DNA of 64,000 nt from Alviniconcha marisindica (taxonomy: Eukaryota; Mollusca; Gastropoda; Provannidae). Of this stretch, positions 57,395 through 64,000 are shown piece by piece. The position numbers and the translations under genes are program-made. The stretch's first letter is position 1. Every line of letters starts with the position of its first letter. The stretch covers positions 28,501 through 92,500 of the forward strand of contig JABMCL010002162.1 of the NCBI GenBank assembly GCA_018857735.1. The letters are read 5' to 3'. The notes under the pieces are model-generated. The model had not been told where the DNA came from, ran no database searches, and worked only from the letters and a program-made list of their open reading frames with translations.

Positions 57395-57692
57395 GTAAGG
57401 TTCACTTGCTCGGTCTCAGCGACGCTCTCCGACCTTTCTAGGAATGTCAGTAGCCTGCGTGTTGGCCGGGCAGGGGAGAGGCTAGGTCGCCAACCTGATT
57501 CAGTGTGTGCACGGCAGTCAAAGCGGTTTCAGTTGAACATGCTGGTTTTGCCGCCGCGTGAACTCCCGCCGCAGCGGCACAAAGTTGAGTCGCCCGATTC
57601 TCAGTCGAAACAAGAGCGTGTCGACAACTCGCTCAGTCTTAGCCGAGCGGTCTGCCGTCATAAAATCTACATCACCACATCGTCATCTGCAG

Positions 57693-57723
<31 letters not shown>

Positions 57724-57812
57724 CGGGGAAGTTTGCTTTGAGTGTGTTTCGTTCTTTGCTTTGTAATGGGCTATGCACTCCAGTTCGGAGAAACAGCCCA
57801 TGAAAGAGCCTA

Positions 57813-57860
<48 letters not shown>

Positions 57861-58218
57861 TGATCATAGGATCTACGTCATCAGTCCTACGCCGTGGGGA
57901 CAGACCCTGGTCCAGTTGTTCCGCTTAAGTTGGCCAGCTGTGACTCAGCGGGGTCACAGTGGAGGTCGACCCGTTAGTCTCTTTGCCCAGTGCATAGCAC
58001 CACGCCTTGGCCCAGCCACACAATTCTCAGTGCCGCCTATCTTGACAGCGGCTGTAACCCCGGAGTCAGTGTAGACGGTAAAAGTCGCGTCATTCATTGA
58101 TAACCTTTACACAGTTGGGTTAGCTTGCCGCCTAGACTGACTTCGCGACAAAAAGCCGGAAGTATCAGGAATGTCATTTTTTTTTTTTTTTTTTTTAAAC
58201 TGCACACACAGCACAGCG

Positions 58219-58262
<44 letters not shown>

Positions 58263-58321
58263 GGCTCTCTCCCTTCGTCAGTCTCTATCCCTCTGTCTGT
58301 CTGTCTCTCTCTGGGGCTCTC

Positions 58322-58358
<37 letters not shown>

Positions 58359-58368
58359 TCTTCTCTCT

Positions 58369-58415
<47 letters not shown>

Positions 58416-59465
58416 GTCTGACTCTGTCTGTCTCTGTCTCTGTCTCTCTCTCTTCCCATCCCCGGCACCACCAGCCCCACCCTAACCACTGATCAACAGC
58501 CGGTGCAGAAGACACAGCATATATATAATTATGCAGGTTTAACGATCCAGGAGTCCATGTTAGAGTTCGGCGAATTATTGCATGCATCAATTAGGACGAT
58601 GCGGAAGGCGTAATTATGGCTTCCAACGACACTGTAAACCAGTGCATGACTCGGTGTAGAAATGGGTGTGCACAGGACGTGCACCGAGTCATAGTTCAGA
58701 AGCTGTGTGAAAGTCGAGGTGGCCGTCCTGGGCTGTCCGTCCTAACGAGCCTTACGGTTTCTGTGGACGTAAAGCAACATTGAACCATGCTTAGGCACTG
58801 GTCACAGTTTGTCCCTAATATGTCAACCGACATCCGAGGACATGAAGCTCTCCATCATCATCATCATGATGCACCGAGATGATGGCTACTATGCGTGGCG
58901 CCAGCCGACGCCATGTTGAAGTACGCCACTTCGACTGATGTGTATTCAGCTCTTTGAATTGAAACGCTCCGTGTAGGCCTAGATCTACAGAGACTCATTC
59001 AGGGCCACATGCTACGTAACTTGAGTGCAGTGAGCCTGCAGAGATTAGCGTTATATGATATGAAGGCAATCATTGAATCTCTGTCTGTCTGTCTGTCTCT
59101 GTGTCTCTGTCTCTGTCTGTCTGTCTGTCTGTCTGTCTAGTTATGTTTGTGTTATCCACCTTTTAAGCATGGTTTTAAAACTGTATATAGACCCATTTTA
59201 AGACACATACATTATCAGAAATTAAATGTGTAATATGTGTACCGCCCTGATATAACCGTACCGGTTGACTGGGCGTAAAACACCAACTTACTTACTTACT
59301 TACAGTCTCTCTCTCTGTGTTCCACTGCCCTTGTGATGATAAAGTCAGTTTATTCATTCATCCATTAAGTTGTTCTCTCTGTCTCCTTTTCTCTGTCTCT
59401 GTTTGTCTGTCTGTCTGTCTCTCTCTCTTTCTCTTTCTCTCTCGGTCTGTCTGTCTGTCCGCCTG

Positions 59466-59516
<51 letters not shown>

Positions 59517-60128
59517 CTGTGTCTCTTTCTCTCTCGGTCAGTCTGTCCGTCCGTCTGCCTCTCTCTCTCTCTCCTCTCTCTCTCCCCCCCCCCCTCTCTC
59601 TCCCTCTCTCTCTCCCTCTATTTATGTCTCTTTCTCTCTCGGTCTGTCTGTCTGTCTGCCCCCCCCCCCCCCCCCCCCGTCTCTCTCTCTTTTAGTCACA
59701 CTGACTGACTGACTGACCCAAGCGCGCACGACAGTAAGCGATAAAAAGCATCTGTCTCGCAGACCTCGTGTAACATTGACACGTTTGTTTGCTTCTTTTA
59801 ACAAAACATTTTTATATATTGGTGCAACTTGCTGATTGCATGTTCTTAGCATGATACTTGTAGGGTCAGTCTAATGTCGCTTACGTGAAAAGAGTTTAAA
59901 TAAAAAAAGGAAGAAGAGATTTGGGGAGACTTCCACTGACTGACTGTCTCCTGTAGCCTACTGAATAATAATAATAAGAATTTATTTTTTAATAATAATG
60001 TATTTTAATAATTATTTTAATATATAATTATATTTTAATAATTATTTATTTTTAATAATAATTTTTTCACGCAGTAGTTTCGCTACCTTGAACATGACAC
60101 TGCATTCTGACGGGAAAATATCAGCTTC

Positions 60129-60216
<88 letters not shown>

Positions 60217-60461
60217 TGTGTGTGCGTGTGCGTGTGTGCGTGTGTTCTACAGGTGGAGTTGCATGTCCATCTGGAAGGAGCAGTGAGATTTCAAACAATT
60301 TTAGATTTGGCAAGGTGAGTAATTGATCAGTTCTTATATTTAGATCTGGCATGTGAGTAACAGTCCCCCCCTCCCCCCCCCCCCCCCCAGCTCTCTGTCT
60401 CTCTACACATACATGTATTGACACTTGGCAAAGTTGCATTGTACACGCACGCACGCACGCA

Positions 60462-60492
<31 letters not shown>

Positions 60493-63400
60493 AAACACGC
60501 AAGCAAAACGATCTCACAAGCACGTTAAAGAACCAGTTGTTACACACACACACACACACAGAGCTGTGATATGACGTCAGATCAGGTTGACGAGACAATG
60601 CAGTCGCTGACCTTTCACCCCAGCGGTGGGGTTCCGACTGACACGGACTTCTGAGGGAGCTATCACAGTGAAAGCTTCTCTCTTTCGGGGCGGCGGTCGG
60701 TCAGAATACAGCGTTGCATGCTTTTCCTGTTGCAGCGCGGAATACCACTTTAAATTCCTACCTTTCTAGGCTAATTCGACTTCATTTTTACCCATTTTTC
60801 TTCAAATAATTATGAAGTGATGTACTTACTGTCATGAATAGCAATTTCAGATTTTTCATTGTGGTTTGATAATCCATGGAGATTCAGTCATAAATGTAAG
60901 TCATAGATTTTTAACATGTGTGCATGCTGGAACGCCAGGAAGCGAAAATCTGGCAAATTTAGTTATGTTCCGGCACCTAAAGTTAATGTCTAAGAAATTT
61001 GTCACAAACGAGAATCGAAATTCTGACCAGTTCAAGGGAGAAAAGCGAGGCAAGGCTCGTGTTAGCTGCAAAGTTATGTCCCTTGTGGGGGCTGACCCTT
61101 TTGCAGGCATTTTTAGTATAAAAGTATAAAATACCTTTTGAATTTTGTTTGAAAGATCCGTTCAGGCACAGGTCTTGCGCCCCACATGCATCCCTGTTTA
61201 AAAAATAAAAGAAATTGTAGACCTATCGAGTTTATATGTAGCTGTGTTTGCAAAGACATTGTAATTGTTGCATGATTTGTAAACTTGACCAATTATTTGT
61301 TCTTCTTTTTCAAAGGTTGTCTCAGATTATATCTTCTTACTGTGTTTCATTCCAATAATTATAATCTACACTTTTGATTGTTCTCTGAACGTTTTCGTTG
61401 TTGTCAAGACAAACGTAAGTAAGTAAGTAAACATGGCGCTTAACGTCCACAGAAACCTAAGGCTTATTAGGGACGGGGAGAAGGGGGGGGGGGGGGGGGG
61501 ATGGAGGTGGGGGAGAGGGAGAGTATATATATATATACCTATCGCTAATTTGTCACCATCAGAATGATTCCTGCTTTAAGATGGGCAGCGATGAGAGCCA
61601 TTTTAATGTTTCATTAATTGTGAGAGACACAGTCACAAGACATGTCCACAGACTACAACTTTTTGAAGAGAAAGGAGAGCCGAAGCGGATTCAAAGCGAG
61701 GTCCCTCTGCTTACCAGCCTAACGCCTTACCGCTAGGCCACACCGGCTCACATCAAGACGAACAGCTTTATTAAATGTTTTGTACAGTACATGTCTAAAG
61801 CCAGCTTTCACCTGACTGCTGTGGATGTGTTGGCCAATCTTTCACCTGACTGCTGTGGCAGTGTTGACTAATCTTTCACCTGACTGCTGTGGATGTGTTG
61901 GCCAATCTTTCACCTGACTGCTGTGGCTGTGTTGACTCATCTTTCACCTGACTGCTGTGTTGACTAATCTTTCACCTGACTGCTGTGTTGACTCATCTTT
62001 CACCTGACTGCTGTGGCTGTGTTGACTCATCTTTCACCTGACTGCTGTGTTGACTAATCTTTCACCTGACTGCTGTGTTGACTCATCTTTCACCTGACTG
62101 CTGTGGCTGTGTTGACTCATCTTTCACCTGACTGCTGTGTTGACTAATCTTTCACCTGACTGCTGTTGCAGTGTTGACTAATCTTTCACCTGACTGCTGT
62201 GGCTGTGTTGACTCATCTTTCACCTGACTGCTGTGGCTGTGTTGACTCATCTTTCACCTGACTGCTGTGTTGACTAATCTTTCACCTGACTGCTGTGGCT
62301 GTGTTGACTAATCTTTCACCTGACTGCGGTGGCAGTGTTGACTAATCTTTCACCTGACTGCTGTGGCTGTGTTGACTAATCTTTCACCTGACTGCTGTGT
62401 TGATAAGCTTTCACCTGACTGCTGTGTTGACTAAGCTTTCACCTGACTGCTGTGGCTGTGTTGACTCATCTTTCACCTGACTGCTGTGGCTGTGTTGACT
62501 CATCTTTCACCTGACTGCTGTGTTGACTAATCTTTCACCTGACTGCTGTGGCTGTGTTGACTAATCTTTCACCTGACTGCGGTGGCAGTGTTGACTCATC
62601 TTTCACCTGACTGCTGTGGCTGTGTTGACTAATCTTTCACCTGACTGCTGTGTTGACTAAGCTTTCACCTGACTGCTGTGGCTGTGTTGACCAATCTTTC
62701 ACCTGACTGCTGTGTTGACTAAGCTTTCACCTGACTGCTGTGGCTGTGTTGACCAATCTTTCACCTGACTGCTGTGTTGACTAAGCTTTCACCTGACTGC
62801 TGTGTTGATAAGCTTTCACCTGACTGCTGTGGCTGTGTTAACTAAGCTTTCACCTGACTGCTGTGGCTGTGTTAACTAAGCTTTCACCTGACTGCTGTGG
62901 CTGTGTTAACTAAGCTTTCACCTGACTGCTGTGGCTGTTTTAACTAAGCTTTCACCTGACTGCTGTGTTAACTAAGCTTTCACCTGACTGCTGTGGCAAT
63001 GTTGACTCAGAGAGAGGCAGCTGATGTTGTCAAGACGAACGGCTTTGTTAAATGTTTTGTACCGTACATGCCTAAAGCAAGCTTTCACATGACAGCTGTG
63101 GCTGTGTTGGCTAAGCTTTCACCTGACTGCTGGGTTGGCCAAGCTTTCACCTGACTGCTGTGGCTGTGGCTGTGTTTGCCAAGCTTTCACAAGACTGCTA
63201 TGGCTGTTGACTAAGCTTTCACCTGACTGCTGTGGCTGTGTTGGCCAAGCTTTCACCTGACACAGCTGATGTTGTCCAGACAAACGGCTTTGTTAAATGT
63301 TTTGTACAGTACATGTCTAAAGCCAGCTTTCACCTGACTGCTGTGGCTGTGTTGGCTAAGCTTTCACCTGACTGCTGTGTTGGCCAAGCTTTCACCTGAC

Positions 63401-63635
63401 TGCTGTGTTGGCCAATCTTTCACCTGACTGCTGTGTTGGCCAGTCTTTCACCTGACTGCTGTGGCCGTGTTGACTAAGCTTTCACCTGACTGCTGTGGCT
63501 GTGTTGACTCAGAGAGAAGCAGCTCAAGCTGCCTGCCAGCACGGTGGAGGAACTCAAGCAGTACGTGTGTGTTCAAAAGCCCGAGGATCTCACCATAGCG
63601 CTGGAGAACTTCTTCATCTTTGGACCAAGTTTTGC
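57335..63635 (+). CDS. ADA: Adenosine deaminase, first three coding exons (5' part)
   Basis: Zinc-dependent hydrolase converting adenosine and deoxyadenosine to inosine and deoxyinosine in purine salvage. Exons 57335-57394, 60253-60314 and 63513-63635 join in frame to 245 nt (81 codons plus 2 bases). The product begins [20 protein letters not shown], then [20 protein letters not shown], then [15 protein letters not shown] and a segment ending FFIFGPSF. His24 and His26 of HVHLEG are the first two zinc ligands of the deaminase superfamily, and [16 protein letters not shown] aligns without gaps to vertebrate ILYYGRRRGIALPANT. From memory, human ADA exons 2 and 3 are also 62 and 123 nt. The catalytic core lies beyond the right edge. 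Plain ADA fits better than ADA2, which has a signal peptide and an insert. Confidence 0.93.
58222..58470. repeat. (CT)n / (GTCT)n tract
   Basis: Polypyrimidine on the + strand in ADA intron 1. Confidence 0.92.
58689..58872 (+). mobile_element. Short retroposon, family B
   Basis: Forward copy in ADA intron 1, same sense as ADA, with (ATC)n tail. Target duplication TGCACCGAG at 58680 and 58870. Confidence 0.88.
59240..59305 (+). repeat. Family E SINE end with (TTAC)n tail
   Basis: ccctgatataaccgtaccgg then ttgactgggcgtaaaacacc followed by acttacttacttac. Confidence 0.65.
59345..59705. repeat. (CT)n / (GTCT)n tract with poly-C
   Basis: Polypyrimidine tract including C runs near 59584 and 59660-59678. 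Confidence 0.92.
60130..60245. repeat. (GT)n / (GC GT)n microsatellite abutting ADA exon 2
   Basis: About 24 GT units, then GCGT units, ending 8 bases before the exon 2 acceptor (tgttctacag). The acceptor therefore has a GT repeat where a pyrimidine tract is normally found. Confidence 0.92.
60253..60314 (+). CDS. ADA: ADA coding exon 2 (zinc-binding HVH)
   Basis: 62 nt, acceptor tctacag, donor gtgagt, phase 0 to phase 2. Encodes [20 protein letters not shown] and two bases of Arg. Confidence 0.95.
60315..61404 (+). other. ADA intron 2, left part
   Basis: Poly-C runs at 60375 and 60462 and short CA tracts, then A/T-rich unique sequence. No exon seen. Confidence 0.6.
61405..61760 (-). mobile_element. 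tRNA-derived SINE, family C
   Basis: Reverse copy in ADA intron 2 with tRNA-like head at 61750-61680 and (TTAC) tail at 61415. Target duplication TCAAGACAAAC / TCAAGACGAAC, one mismatch. The flanking sequence is one of the longer repeat blocks that recur at 63030 and 63268. Confidence 0.9.
61800..63512 (+). repeat. 26/34-bp array ending at the ADA exon 3 acceptor
   Basis: About 50 units of ctttcacctgactgctgtgg ctgtgttgactaat, with and without the 8-base gctgtgtg-type insert. The last unit ends gtgttgactcag, the exon 3 acceptor itself. An internal copy near 63000-63030 reads gttgactcagagagaggcag, i.e. the acceptor plus the start of the exon, and a longer block (acggctttgttaaatgtttt gta) recurs at 61770, 63040 and 63280. 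Confidence 0.94.
63513..63635 (+). CDS. ADA: ADA coding exon 3
   Basis: 123 nt, acceptor gttgactcag, donor gtcagt. Encodes [20 protein letters not shown] then [20 protein letters not shown] and two bases of the next codon. Acceptor choice is fixed by phase: only the AG at 63511-63512 restores the frame. Confidence 0.9.
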
Positions 63636-63656
63636 GTCAGTTCCTTTCTGCTTTTT

Positions 63657-63663
63657 TCGGAGG

Positions 63664-63741
<78 letters not shown>

Positions 63742-63769
63742 AGAGCGTGCGTGCGTGCGTACGTGCGTG

Positions 63770-63814
<45 letters not shown>

Positions 63815-63881
63815 GGGGGGGAGAGGGGAGGGGGGGGGAGAGCGGCGTGCGTGCGTGCGTGCGTGTGCGTGTGTGTGTGTG

Positions 63882-63949
<68 letters not shown>

Positions 63950-64000
63950 TATAAGAGAGAAAGAGAGAGATGAGACAGAGCGTGAGAGAGAGAGAGAGAG
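63657..64000. repeat. (GA)n and (GT)n microsatellites in ADA intron 3
   Basis: GA repeats at 63661-63745, GT at 63770-63802, mixed GA/G runs, GT at 63860-63948, GA to the edge. They begin about 20 bases after the exon 3 donor. Confidence 0.92.

Larger units (their letters stand above)
57395..60252 (+). other. ADA intron 1
   Basis: Holds (TC)n at 57691-57718, (ATT)n at 57811-57860, a run of 20 T at 58178-58197, (TC)n/(TGTC)n at 58222-58470 and 59080-59150, a family B retroposon at 58689, a family E SINE end at 59240, polypyrimidine at 59345-59705, and (GT)n at 60135-60245 directly before the exon 2 acceptor. Confidence 0.8.

Overview
This is nuclear DNA from an animal, most likely a marine gastropod mollusc. 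The evidence is long introns with GT-AG boundaries, two metazoan genes split into small exons, tRNA-derived SINEs with tails such as (ATCA)n or (TAAG)n, and the dispersed 'gttgactgggcgtaaaac' segment common in molluscan genomes. Coding sequence is only about 2.5% of the window. Adding up the spans I list, about a quarter is tandem repeat with 20-70 bp units, and there is much (GT)n, (GA)n and (CT)n.

Layout. (1) About 1-1004: GT-rich intron, then the last coding exon of an unidentified + strand gene (798-1004), ending in Gln-Thr-Thr-Leu. (2) About 1005-20500: no convincing coding exon; a G/T-rich + strand full of minisatellites, ending at + strand AATAAA signals near 20.0-20.26 kb. (3) About 20545-29354: an A/C-rich + strand with AATAAA signals on the minus strand at its left edge, probably downstream or 3'UTR sequence of the next gene. 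(4) 29355-50758, minus strand: a complete FBXO9 orthologue, rebuilt as 14 coding exons that join in frame to 1323 nt (440 residues plus stop). It has an acidic N-terminus, a TPR/MIT-like helical segment, an F-box and the FBXO9/Hrt3-type C-terminal domain. (5) 50759-57334: a region packed with SINEs, often nested and with clear target-site duplications, and with AT-rich palindromic modules. (6) 57335 to the right edge, + strand: the first three coding exons of adenosine deaminase (ADA), including the metal-binding His-x-His motif. The rest of ADA lies outside the window.

The most unusual structure concerns the minisatellites. Five arrays start at a splice site of FBXO9 or ADA and repeat it, so the intron carries from about 5 to more than 20 copies of the junction, usually with the first or last 8-14 exon bases. 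This occurs at the acceptors of FBXO9 exons 4, 11 and 12, at the donor of FBXO9 exon 8, and at the acceptor of ADA exon 3. Five of the 15 well-supported donors also have C at +3 (GTCAGT or GTCAGG). Strand composition switches where transcription direction appears to switch, near 20.3 kb and again between FBXO9 and ADA.

FBXO9 (SCF ubiquitin-ligase substrate receptor) and ADA (purine salvage) are unrelated housekeeping functions. They are divergently arranged with start codons 6.6 kb apart, and nothing suggests they work together.
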